The notes under the pieces: model-generated | Databases searched by the model: none | What the model saw: the letters and a program-made list of their open reading frames with translations, nothing else | What the model was told of the DNA's origin: nothing | In this document: positions 52,631 through 60,699 of the stretch, piece after piece | Numbering within the stretch: the stretch's first letter is position 1 | Layout of the letters: each line of letters opens with the position of its first letter | Translations under genes and position numbers: made by a program | NCBI GenBank assembly: GCA_022614805.1 | Contig: JAKEHY010000021.1 | Coordinates: 28,062-92,061 of the forward strand | Direction: 5' to 3' | Source of the DNA: Candidatus Zixiibacteriota bacterium | GTDB lineage: Bacteria; Zixibacteria; MSB-5A5; DSPP01 | Length of the DNA stretch: 64,000 nt

Positions 52631-53641
52631 TTATTTTTCCTCCTGGTCCCGGCGGATAGAACGGGGGAGGCGGTCCAGGGCGTAAAGGACTGGAAAGGCT
52701 TCGAGGTTCGGCAGCCACAGCTCTCCTTCCATTACCGCATCGGAAAGGGAGCCCCCGGCGACCCACTTGGAAAAGACCGCCGGGTTTTCAACGGTCATGG
52801 TGAAGTCGGCGGCCGGAGTCCGGGGTGAAGAACCATTCACGGCCAGTTTCCCCCTCTCGATTTTGATGTCGAATTCGCCGCCGCCGGTCTTTACTTTGAT
52901 AACGTGCTTCCGTCCGGCCAGGTCTTTTTCGGCCCGCGTGCCGGATTTGATTTTGGCGGCCATCCCTTGCATCGCCTTCAAGGCGGAGGCAAGCGCCGGC
53001 TTCAACGCGGCCTCCGCTTTGATTTTCGGCACGGGCGGGGCTTTCAGGTTCAAGGCCGAAGCCAAAAGAGGTTCCTTCTTGCGGAGCTCTTTGGGAATCT
53101 CCACCATTGGAACGCCGAAGATATCCAGGATGGTCCCCTGTCGCTTGTCTTCAAAAACGAGCTTCAGCTCCAACCCTTTGACGAATATCCCCGGCCGCGG
53201 TATGCCGGTGGTGGTGCGCAGCCGGCAGGGCAGAAAGGAGGCGATTTTCGCCTCGGTCGCAACGTCCACATACCCCCGGCAGAACGGCGCCTGCCCGACA
53301 AAGGATGCCGACGGGAAAAAGGTGATGGGCGCGGTCGCCGCCAAAACGCCGCGATGCGGCAGCGCGACCTCTTCCATCTCGGCAAAGTTACAATTGGGGC
53401 AATGCCAACTGGCCGCCGGGACCATAACTTGACCGCACGTTTTGCACCGGCTGCCGATGAGCCGGGCTTCCCGCAGGGCCATAAAGAATCGCGATAGTTC
53501 CCCGTAGGTCTGCTTGTAGAGCGTCAGCATGCCGGTGTTGAACTGCAAATAGGGCTTGCCGTCCTGCCCCCGGACTTCGCTCACTTCCTTGGGAAGATTA
53601 AAGTCGCGGGGAATCACCATTTCTTTTTCTTTGCCTTTCAT
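52631..53641 (-). CDS. DUF35 OB-fold/zinc-ribbon protein fused to an SCP2 domain
   Basis: A 336-aa protein. A DUF35 unit (about 30-185) has a zinc ribbon CKTCG...CPNC (about 65-85) followed by an OB-fold (RGVLAATAPITFF, FCRGYVDVATEAKIASFLPC). An Ala/Lys-rich linker leads to an SCP2/sterol-carrier domain (about 230-325: GGGEFDIKIERGKLAVNG, PAADFTMTVENPAVFSKWVAGG). DUF35 proteins partner thiolase-fold enzymes, for example ChsH2 with Ltp2 in steroid side-chain cleavage and archaeal thiolase/HMG-CoA synthase complexes. The start overlaps the stop of the thiolase-fold gene (TGATG), with AAAGGGG as ribosome site. The fusion brings acyl-CoA binding and DUF35 into one chain. Confidence 0.88.
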   Translation of the reverse strand: MKGKEKEMVIPRDFNLPKEVSEVRGQDGKPYLQFNTGMLTLYKQTYGELSRFFMALREARLIGSRCKTCGQVMVPAASWHCPNCNFAEMEEVALPHRGVLAATAPITFFPSASFVGQAPFCRGYVDVATEAKIASFLPCRLRTTTGIPRPGIFVKGLELKLVFEDKRQGTILDIFGVPMVEIPKELRKKEPLLASALNLKAPPVPKIKAEAALKPALASALKAMQGMAAKIKSGTRAEKDLAGRKHVIKVKTGGGEFDIKIERGKLAVNGSSPRTPAADFTMTVENPAVFSKWVAGGSLSDAVMEGELWLPNLEAFPVLYALDRLPRSIRRDQEEK

Positions 53642-54888
53642 CACATTCCCCTTTCATCCAGTTCAAGAACGATGGCGCCACCGTAGCAGGCGTTGATGGC
53701 GCCGGTGCCGTGGACGAGCGCCAGCGGGACCTGCCGGGCAATCATTTCCTTGCGGGCCGACCAGAGTGAAAACATATTCGAGCCGCCTACAAAATGGCCG
53801 CCGAAGATGAGGCCGCCGGAGGGATTGACCAGAATCTGGCCGTCCGGCGGGGCCTTGCTGTCCCCCAATTCATCGATATCCGCCATAATCCCGTCATCGA
53901 TGAGGGCGCGGGTGCGGCCAATCGGCACAAATCCCATCTCCCCCATCGTTATCATAAGCTGGGCCACAAAAGCATCATGCAGCTCGACGATTTTTATGTC
54001 CGCAGGGCGGACCCCGGCCATCTCGTAGGCCCGCTCCGCCGCGAGCCGGTCGGAAACGATACGGTCCAGCGGCTTGTAGTAACCGCCGCGGCCGACGGCA
54101 TACGCCTCGTTGGCCGCGCCCACCCCGCGCACCCAGACAATCGGCTCTCCGGTCCGCTCGGCCAGTTCGCGGGCTTTGTCTTCGGAGGCGAAGACGACCG
54201 CACCCGCGCCTTCCGTGTACATACAGGCCTCCAGAAGCCGAAGGAACGGAGGGATAATCCAACGGGAGTTCATAACCTGTTCGACGGTCACCTTTTCGTT
54301 CCGGCGCTGGGCGTAGGGGTTGCGGTTCCCCTGCCGGCAAAGCTTTTCGACAATCTTGGCCCGTACAAGCGGGTCGCCAATGTCACCGGGATGGCTGTCG
54401 TTGTATCCGAGGCACATTTGCATATAGGAGTCATTGGCCGTCGCGCCGAGGGGATTTTCAAAGAAGGGGTCCCAGGAATAGGCAATGGTATTGATGACCA
54501 TCGGGGTGGGGGACTGCGAAACGGGGTCGAAGCAGTCGGTTGCCTTTTCGCCGCCGGCGCAAAGCACCACGTCCACCATCCCGCTGGCCACCTCGGCGAT
54601 GGCGGCGCGCATCGCGTAAAACCCGGTCGCCCCGCCGTTGGTGACGCGAACGCCCGGCTTGTTCGTCATCGCCACCAAGCCGGTCAAAGCGCTTTCCGGA
54701 ATGGCCTGGTGCTCGAAGATGTCGTTGTAGATTCCCCAAACGACCGAATCCACGTCGTCGCCGGTCATTTTGGCGTTGGCCAAAGTCGCCCGCACCGCCT
54801 CTTGGAAAAGACCCCAGTAGGTTTTTTCCACCCAGCGGCCGCGGCATTCGGTGATGGCGGCATTGACTATGCCGACTTTTCGCATCAT
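53641..54888 (-). CDS. Thiolase-fold lipid-transfer protein (SCP-x/Ltp2-like) lacking the nucleophilic Cys
   Basis: A 415-aa thiolase superfamily protein. The fold is complete: VGIVNAAITECRGRWVEKT, GGEKATDCFD, ELHDAFVAQLMI, VNPSGGLIFGGHFVGGSN and TGAINACYGGAIVLEL. At the usual nucleophile position the sequence reads VTNGGATGFYAM, with no Cys, whereas true thiolases have CSTG or CGSG. This resembles Ltp2-type retro-aldolases, which work with a DUF35 partner; the next gene encodes exactly such a partner. An acyl-CoA aldol cleavage or condensation is therefore more likely than thiolysis. AAGGAGG precedes ATG. Upstream, 54889-55056 holds no gene. Confidence 0.9.
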   Translation of the reverse strand: MMRKVGIVNAAITECRGRWVEKTYWGLFQEAVRATLANAKMTGDDVDSVVWGIYNDIFEHQAIPESALTGLVAMTNKPGVRVTNGGATGFYAMRAAIAEVASGMVDVVLCAGGEKATDCFDPVSQSPTPMVINTIAYSWDPFFENPLGATANDSYMQMCLGYNDSHPGDIGDPLVRAKIVEKLCRQGNRNPYAQRRNEKVTVEQVMNSRWIIPPFLRLLEACMYTEGAGAVVFASEDKARELAERTGEPIVWVRGVGAANEAYAVGRGGYYKPLDRIVSDRLAAERAYEMAGVRPADIKIVELHDAFVAQLMITMGEMGFVPIGRTRALIDDGIMADIDELGDSKAPPDGQILVNPSGGLIFGGHFVGGSNMFSLWSARKEMIARQVPLALVHGTGAINACYGGAIVLELDERGM

Positions 54889-55056
54889 TTCTTTAAGCCT
54901 CCTTCTATTTCAACCGCTTCAAAGGTTTTCGTGATTTGCGGTGAAACACGTCAAACCAGCAAGGTCGGATAATACGAGCCAGCCAAAACAAAGGCAAGTC
55001 CTGCCGGCAGACCGGCATTATCCACTTAACTGAATTGAAAAATTCTTATGGAGTTT

Positions 55057-55617
55057 TTAGTTTCTATTTTTCAACGCCGAAGTAACGCTAATAAACGCCT
55101 CGACCGCTTTTTGCAGTTGGGCGTCCAGCTTGGGGTCAATCAATTGGCCGGATTCGTCAAACGCGTTGTCGGCGAAAGACACCGTCACCTGCTGGGGGAT
55201 GGTGAAAAGGCCGAGGGTCACAAAAACCTGGCGCAGCGCCAAGAGGGAGCGCATGCCGCCAAATTGGCCGGGGGAGGCGGCCATGATTAAAGCGGTCTTC
55301 CCGCGAAAGGGGTTGGAGGGCGGGCGGGAGGCCCAGTCGATGGCGTTTTTGAAGGTGCCCGGAATCGACCAGTTGTACTCGGGAGTGGCGATGAGCAAAC
55401 CGTCCGCGGCGGCGATGCGCTCTTTCAGCCGGACGACGCCGGGCGGCAGCCCCTGTGCCTCCAAATCCCCGTCATAAAGGGGTAAATCGAATTCCTTCAA
55501 GTCGGCAAAGTCAACGCTCGCCCCTTTCGCTTTCTCTACGGCCACTTTGAGCAGTTTGCGGTTGAACGAACCGGCCCGCAAAGCTCCGGCAATGGCAAAA
55601 ATTTTTATCGGCTCCAT
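55057..55617 (-). CDS. NADPH-dependent FMN reductase (flavodoxin-like)
   Basis: A 186-aa flavoprotein. The flavin-phosphate loop is GALRAGSFNRKLLKVA (about 11-26), followed by FDLPLYDGDLE and the signature TPEYNWSIPGTFKNAIDWASR (about 78-98), close to ChrR/YieF-type quinone or chromate reductases. It probably reduces quinones or free flavin with NAD(P)H. No neighbour shares its operon; it lies between the thiolase-fold gene and pntB on the same strand. Confidence 0.92.
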   Translation of the reverse strand: MEPIKIFAIAGALRAGSFNRKLLKVAVEKAKGASVDFADLKEFDLPLYDGDLEAQGLPPGVVRLKERIAAADGLLIATPEYNWSIPGTFKNAIDWASRPPSNPFRGKTALIMAASPGQFGGMRSLLALRQVFVTLGLFTIPQQVTVSFADNAFDESGQLIDPKLDAQLQKAVEAFISVTSALKNRN

Positions 55618-55676
55618 ACTATTTGATTATAACGAAAAACGGTTCCGGAAAAACTTAGGCTGCTTTCTGTTGTTTA

Positions 55677-55745
55677 GCCCCCCGGCCTCTGCCGGGGGGA
55701 AACCCCATTTCCCTCCCCTGGAGGGGAGGGATTAAGGGTGGGGTC
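55677..55745. repeat. GACCCCACCCTT hairpin repeat, copy 2 (inverted)
   Basis: CCCCCCGGCC-TCT-GCCGGGGGG (about 55678-55699), CCCTCCCC-TGGA-GGGGAGGG (55711-55730), then ATTAAGGGTGGGGTC (55731-55745), the reverse complement of the start of copy 1 at 24006. Confidence 0.75.
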
Positions 55746-55785
55746 AAAGGTTTCCCAAACATCGCACCCATTCACTCGAAGAAGG

Positions 55786-57180
55786 TTACACCACTTTCAG
55801 CGCTTCGACCAACTTCCCCACCGCCCCCTTGGCGTCGCCGAACAACATATAAGTCTTGGGGTCGTAGTAGAGCGCATTGTCGATGCCGGCGAAGCCGGGA
55901 TTCAGACTGCGCTTGATGACGATGATATGTTTGGCCTTATCGGCGTCCAAAATCGGCATCCCGTAGATGGGACTCGATTTGTCTGTTCGCGCGGCCGGGT
56001 TCACCACGTCGTTGGCGCCGATGACCAAAGCGACGTCGGCGCGTTCGAAGTCGGGATTAATCTGGTCCAAATCGTAAAGCTGGTCGTAGGGGACGTTCGC
56101 CTCCGCCAAAAGAACGTTCATATGCCCCGGCATCCGCCCCGCGACGGGGTGGACGGCGTATTTCACCTCCACCCCCCGAAGGGCAAGCATATCCGCCAGC
56201 TCCCGGACGATATGCTGGGCCTGCGCCACCGCCATCCCGTAGCCGGGAATGATGATGAGGGACTGAATGTTGCCTAACAGAACGGCGGTATCCTCCGGCG
56301 AAATTTCCCGCACCGTCTTGGCCGGGCCGCCGGCCGCCGCCGTGCCTGGGGCCGCAACGGGACCGGCTCCCACGCCGGCGAAAAGCACGTTCGCGAGCGA
56401 GCGGTTCATCGCCCGGCACATCATCAAAGTCAGAAGCGTTCCCGAAGCCCCCACCAACGTTCCGCTGATAATGAGCGCCGGCTGGTTGAGGGCAAAACCG
56501 GTCGCTGCCACCGCCAGGCCGGTGAAGGAGTTCAAAAGGGAAATCACCACCGGCATATCCGCCCCGCCGATGGGAATGACCATAAGAATTCCCAGAAGCA
56601 TCGAGACGGTAAGCAAAGCGTAAAGGGCGGTGTGGCCTCCCCCTGCAGCTACCCAGACAATAATGACAGTGAGCCCAAGCACCAGGAGTACGTTGAGAAG
56701 TTTCTGGAAGGGAGAAGTGATGGCCCGCTCCATCCACCCTTGCAGCTTGCCGAAAGCGACCAAGGAGCCCCAGAAAGCCAGGGAGCCGACTACGGCGCCG
56801 AAGATGGCCGAGCCGAAGCCGACGGAGTCGCCGCTTTTTCCCCCGACGAATTCGACCGTGGAAATCAAGGCCGCCGCCCCGCCGCCGCAGCCGTTCAGCA
56901 AAGCGACCATTTGGGGCATATCCGTAATCGGCACCCAGCGCGCGCCGACGGTCCCCAAAAGGCCCCCGATGACGATGCCAGCGATGATGAGCATCCCCCT
57001 CTCCGGCGCGCCACCGCTCCAAAGGAAAATGAAGGTGGCAACAATGGCAAAGGCCATTCCCAGAACTGCCAGCCAGTTTCCCCGCCGCGCGCGGGCCGGA
57101 TGGCTTAAAAATTTGAGGCCGATGATGAACAAAAAAGCGGAAGTCAGATAAGCGAGGTCGGAGAGAACTTTGGCGTTCAT
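55786..57180 (-). CDS. pntB: NAD(P) transhydrogenase subunit beta
   Basis: A 464-aa membrane subunit of the proton-translocating transhydrogenase. About nine transmembrane helices (1-265) form the dII part, then the NADP-binding dIII domain (about 285-464) with IIPGYGMAVAQAQH, YAVHPVAGRMPGHMNVLLAEA, VIGANDVVNPAA and FAGIDNALYYDPKTYMLFGDAK. All are diagnostic. The start overlaps the stop of pntA2 by one base. With pntA1 and pntA2 it forms a three-gene operon that exchanges hydride between NADH and NADP driven by proton influx. Confidence 0.97.
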   Translation of the reverse strand: MNAKVLSDLAYLTSAFLFIIGLKFLSHPARARRGNWLAVLGMAFAIVATFIFLWSGGAPERGMLIIAGIVIGGLLGTVGARWVPITDMPQMVALLNGCGGGAAALISTVEFVGGKSGDSVGFGSAIFGAVVGSLAFWGSLVAFGKLQGWMERAITSPFQKLLNVLLVLGLTVIIVWVAAGGGHTALYALLTVSMLLGILMVIPIGGADMPVVISLLNSFTGLAVAATGFALNQPALIISGTLVGASGTLLTLMMCRAMNRSLANVLFAGVGAGPVAAPGTAAAGGPAKTVREISPEDTAVLLGNIQSLIIIPGYGMAVAQAQHIVRELADMLALRGVEVKYAVHPVAGRMPGHMNVLLAEANVPYDQLYDLDQINPDFERADVALVIGANDVVNPAARTDKSSPIYGMPILDADKAKHIIVIKRSLNPGFAGIDNALYYDPKTYMLFGDAKGAVGKLVEALKVV

Positions 57181-57473
57181 TACTTCTTTCCAGAAGATTT
57201 TTTGGCCTTGAACATCTCCAGCATCCGGTCGGTCACCACAAACCCGCCGAAAAGGTTGGCGGCCCCCAGAACCACGGCGGCAAAACTGAGCCAGACCGAA
57301 AGCGGCTCGTGCGCTTCCGCCAAGACCAGCATCCCGCCTAACATCACGATGCCGTGGATGGCGTTGGTGCCGGACATCAAAGGCGTGTGCAAAACCACCG
57401 GCACTTTGGAGATGACCTCGAACCCGACGAAAACCGCCAGTAAAAAAATGTAAACTTCGTATAGAATATCCAT
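57180..57473 (-). CDS. pntA2: NAD(P) transhydrogenase subunit alpha part 2
   Basis: A 97-aa membrane protein with three or four transmembrane helices (about 4-24, 32-54, 58-80). TPLMSGTNAIHGIVMLGGM is the conserved transhydrogenase dII motif. It is the membrane half of alpha, split from the NAD-binding half as in many bacteria. One-base overlaps at both ends (TAATG type) couple it to pntA1 and pntB. Confidence 0.95.
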   Translation of the reverse strand: MDILYEVYIFLLAVFVGFEVISKVPVVLHTPLMSGTNAIHGIVMLGGMLVLAEAHEPLSVWLSFAAVVLGAANLFGGFVVTDRMLEMFKAKKSSGKK

Positions 57474-58615
57474 TATGCCTTCCCGGCGGCCAAAGTTTCG
57501 ACAGCCGCGCGGGTGATGCAGGTGTCCCGGATGATGTCGTCGTCGAAGTTCAAGTTGAGTTTTCCCTCCTTGGTCAGCATAAGCTGGATTAAGGCAAAAA
57601 CGTTGCGCGAGTACATCTGGCTGGCGTGGAAGGGAACGGAAGCGGCAACGTTGACCGGCCCCATAATCAAAACATTATGCTTGCGCACATCCTTCCCCGC
57701 TTCGGTCAGCTCGCAGTTGCCGCCGCTGTCGGCCGCCAAGTCAACGATGACCGAGCCGGGCTTCATCTCCTTGACCATTGCTTCGGTGATAAGCAGGGGC
57801 GCCTTTTTCCCCGGAATGGCGGCGGTGGTGATGACCACGTCCGCTTTTTTCAGGGAGATGGCAATAAGCTCCCGTTCTTTTCTCTGGTGCTCTTCCGAAA
57901 GTTCTTTGGCATATCCCCCGGCCTGGACGGCCTCCTGGGCCAAAAGCTCCAACCCAACAAACTTGGCCCCCAAGCTTTGCACCTCTTCGCGAACGGCGGG
58001 GCGTACATCAAACGCTTCAACTACCGCCCCCAACCGTCGGCAGGTGGCTATGGCTTGCAGACCGGCCACCCCCGCCCCAAGGATAAAAACATTGGCCGGG
58101 GCGATGGTCCCTGCCGCGGTCATCATTAAAGGAAAAAATTTGCCGAGCGTTCCCGCCCCCCACAAAGCCGCCTTGTATCCGGCGATGGAAGCCATCGAGG
58201 AAAGCGCATCCATTTTCTGCGCCCGCGAAGTGCGCGGAATCATTTCCATCGAGAAGGCCGTGACCCGCCGCGCCGCCAGCTTTTTGACCGCTTCCGAATT
58301 CTTGTCCCGCCCCAAAAAGCCGATATAAACCGTCCCCTCCGGAATCAAATCCGCCTCGTGCATCCCGAGTTCAGCGTTCTGCATCGGCTCCCGAACCTTC
58401 GCCACCAAATCTGCTTTGGCATAAACTTCACGGGCGTTCGAAACGACAGCCGCACCAGCATCCTTGTAGGCCTGGTCGGTAAAATACGCCCGCATCCCGG
58501 CCCCGGACTGCACCACAACTTCTTGTCCGGCTTTGACTAATTTTCCGACCGTTTCTGGAATAAGAGAAACCCGGGTTTCTCCCGGAGTTACTTCCAAAGG
58601 GACGGCGATGCGCAT
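57473..58615 (-). CDS. pntA1: NAD(P) transhydrogenase subunit alpha part 1
   Basis: A 380-aa soluble NAD-binding dI subunit. MRIAVPLEVTPGETRVSLIPETV and VVVQSGAGMRAYFTDQAYKDAGA match the alanine dehydrogenase/PNT N-terminal domain. The Rossmann motif is GAGVAGLQAIATCRRLGAVVE, followed by VIVDLAADSGGNCELTEAG. The start ATG 58615 fits the family, while an upstream in-frame start at 58666 would run through a good promoter. The predicted mRNA is nearly leaderless. Confidence 0.96.
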   Translation of the reverse strand: MRIAVPLEVTPGETRVSLIPETVGKLVKAGQEVVVQSGAGMRAYFTDQAYKDAGAAVVSNAREVYAKADLVAKVREPMQNAELGMHEADLIPEGTVYIGFLGRDKNSEAVKKLAARRVTAFSMEMIPRTSRAQKMDALSSMASIAGYKAALWGAGTLGKFFPLMMTAAGTIAPANVFILGAGVAGLQAIATCRRLGAVVEAFDVRPAVREEVQSLGAKFVGLELLAQEAVQAGGYAKELSEEHQRKERELIAISLKKADVVITTAAIPGKKAPLLITEAMVKEMKPGSVIVDLAADSGGNCELTEAGKDVRKHNVLIMGPVNVAASVPFHASQMYSRNVFALIQLMLTKEGKLNLNFDDDIIRDTCITRAAVETLAAGKA

Positions 58616-58627
58616 AATGAGCGGGCT

Positions 58628-58655
58628 AATATAATCGGAAAAAGTGTTCACGCAA
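58628..58655 (-). promoter_or_regulatory. Promoter of the pnt operon
   Basis: Minus strand TTGCGT (58655-58650), 16 bases, TATATT (58633-58628). The predicted start is about 58621, leaving only about 6 bases before the pntA1 ATG. The rest of 58656-58905, between the divergent pnt and kor operons, shows no clear promoter for the plus strand. Confidence 0.5.
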
Positions 58656-58905
58656 CTTGAAACCAAAGTCGAAATTCAAGCCCCAAGACCAATCAGCCGA
58701 CCCATTTTATAGTGAGCGCGACGAACCCTCCCGCCCGGTTCAACTTGAATATGGTAGCCGTTTCGATTATCTTCAAAAAGGAACGATGGAGGTCTTTTTA
58801 AGATAAGGCGGAAAGAAAACCCCCGCTCATTTGGACCAAACCGTTCGATGCCAGCTATTATGCGCTAAACGAACGGCTTGGCAGAAATTATAGATAGGCA
58901 ATAAC

Positions 58906-60699
58906 GTGAAACCCACCGACACCCAAAATCCCGACTATTACCACAAAGTCGTCGATTGCCAGTGGGCCTGCCCGGCCCACACCAACGTCCCCGAATACAT
59001 CCGGCTGATTGCGCAGGGACGCTATACGGAAAGCTATATGCTGAACCGGGAGTCCAACGTTTTCCCCGGCATCTTGGGCCGCACCTGCGACCGCCCCTGC
59101 GAGCCGGCCTGCCGCCGCGGGCGGCTGGAAGGAGACAAGCCGGTGGCCATTTGCCGCTTGAAGCGCGTCGCCGCCGACCTGAAAGGGGAAATCGGCCATC
59201 TGCTTCCTAAAGCTCCAAAAACAAAAAACGGCAAGCGAGTCGCCTTAATCGGCGCTGGCCCGGCTTCTCTCACCGTGGCCAACGACTTGATGCCGCTCGG
59301 CTACGAAGTAGTGCTGTTCGAAAAATATGATAAGCCCGGCGGCCTGATGCGCACCAACATCCCCTCCTTCCGCCTGCCGGAAAAAGTATTGCAGGAAGAA
59401 TGCGACGCCATTTTGGATATGGGAGTCGATATTCGCTACAACTCCCCGGTGAAAAGTATGCAAGCGCTCTTGGAGGAAAACTTCGATGCCATCTTCGTCG
59501 GCAGCGGCGCCCCGCGGGGGAAGGATTTGGAACTCACCGGACGGGCTGAAGCCGCCGCCAACATTCACATCGGCATAGACTGGCTGGAATCGATTGCCTT
59601 TGGGCATATCGATAAAATCGGCGAACGGGTGCTTATCATCGGCGTAGGCAACACAGCGATGGACTGCTGCCGCTCTTCCCGGCGGCTGGGGGGCAAGGAT
59701 ATTAAAGTGATGGCCCGACGCCCGCGCGGTTTCTTCAAGGCCTCCCCGTGGGAATTGGAGGATGCCGAGGAAGAGGGGATTGAAATTGTCATCAACCACT
59801 CCCCCAAGCGCTTTGTGCTCGAGAACGGCAAACTGGCCGGGATGGAATTCGAGCGGCTCGAATGGGACGCCGAGGCCAAGCATTCGAAAATAATCGATAC
59901 GGTTTTTCTCCCCGCTGACGACGTCATTCTGGCCATCGGACAGGAGGCCGCCTTCCCCTGGATTGAGCGGAGTATCGGCATTGAGTTTGGCAAGCAGGAG
60001 CTGCCGGTGGTGAACGAAAAAACCTTTATGTCCTCCCGTCCCGGGGTTTTCTTCGGCGGGGACGCCGCCTGGGGACCGAAAAACATCATCTGGGCGGTGG
60101 CCCACGGTCACGAAGCCGCCATCTCCATCCACCAGTTCGTCCACGGCCAGCCGGTGACCGAGCGCCCTCCCTACGGGATGAATTTAATCAGCCAGAAAAT
60201 GGGCCTCTCCGAGTGGAGCTATTCCAACGACTTCAACCCCGTCCACCGGCAGAAAATGACACACGTCGATTTGGAAAAACGTTTCCGCGAGCTTTCCATC
60301 GAAGTGGAGATGGGTTTTTCGGCGGAGCAGACCGCCCGTGAAGTGGAACGCTGCCTGAACTGCGACATCCAAACCGTCTTCACCGCTCCCCGCTGCATTG
60401 AGTGCGACGCCTGCATCGACGTCTGCCCCGTGCAGTGCTTGACGATTGCGCCCAATGGCGAGGAGGCCGACCTGAAATCCCGCCTCTCCGCCCCCTTCGC
60501 GAACCCGGAACAGGCCCTTTTTGTATCGGAGGACCTCCCCCAGACCAAACGGGTGATGCTGAAGGATGAAGACATCTGCGTCCACTGCGGGCTGTGCGCC
60601 GAGCGCTGCCCCACCGCCGCTTGGGATATGCAGAAATCGGACGTCATTTTACCCTATGCCGGGACTTTGAAATGGACAAGCGAGCCGATTCCCGTATAA
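58906..60699 (+). CDS. GltD-like NAD(P)H flavoprotein with C-terminal 2x[4Fe-4S] domain
   Basis: A 597-aa protein. The N-terminal iron-sulfur region (about 10-80) has CQWACPAHTNVPEYIRLI and RTCDRPCEPACRRG as in glutamate synthase small subunits. The FAD motif is VALIGAGPASLTVANDL (about 108-124) and the NAD(P)H motif VLIIGVGNTAMDCC (about 243-256). The C-terminal domain (about 480-597) carries two ferredoxin motifs, CIECDACIDVCPVQC and CVHCGLCAERCP. It overlaps korA by 28 bases and so is probably an electron-transfer subunit of the 2-oxoacid oxidoreductase, replacing a separate delta ferredoxin. GTG start without clear ribosome site. Confidence 0.9.
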   Translation: MKPTDTQNPDYYHKVVDCQWACPAHTNVPEYIRLIAQGRYTESYMLNRESNVFPGILGRTCDRPCEPACRRGRLEGDKPVAICRLKRVAADLKGEIGHLLPKAPKTKNGKRVALIGAGPASLTVANDLMPLGYEVVLFEKYDKPGGLMRTNIPSFRLPEKVLQEECDAILDMGVDIRYNSPVKSMQALLEENFDAIFVGSGAPRGKDLELTGRAEAAANIHIGIDWLESIAFGHIDKIGERVLIIGVGNTAMDCCRSSRRLGGKDIKVMARRPRGFFKASPWELEDAEEEGIEIVINHSPKRFVLENGKLAGMEFERLEWDAEAKHSKIIDTVFLPADDVILAIGQEAAFPWIERSIGIEFGKQELPVVNEKTFMSSRPGVFFGGDAAWGPKNIIWAVAHGHEAAISIHQFVHGQPVTERPPYGMNLISQKMGLSEWSYSNDFNPVHRQKMTHVDLEKRFRELSIEVEMGFSAEQTAREVERCLNCDIQTVFTAPRCIECDACIDVCPVQCLTIAPNGEEADLKSRLSAPFANPEQALFVSEDLPQTKRVMLKDEDICVHCGLCAERCPTAAWDMQKSDVILPYAGTLKWTSEPIPV

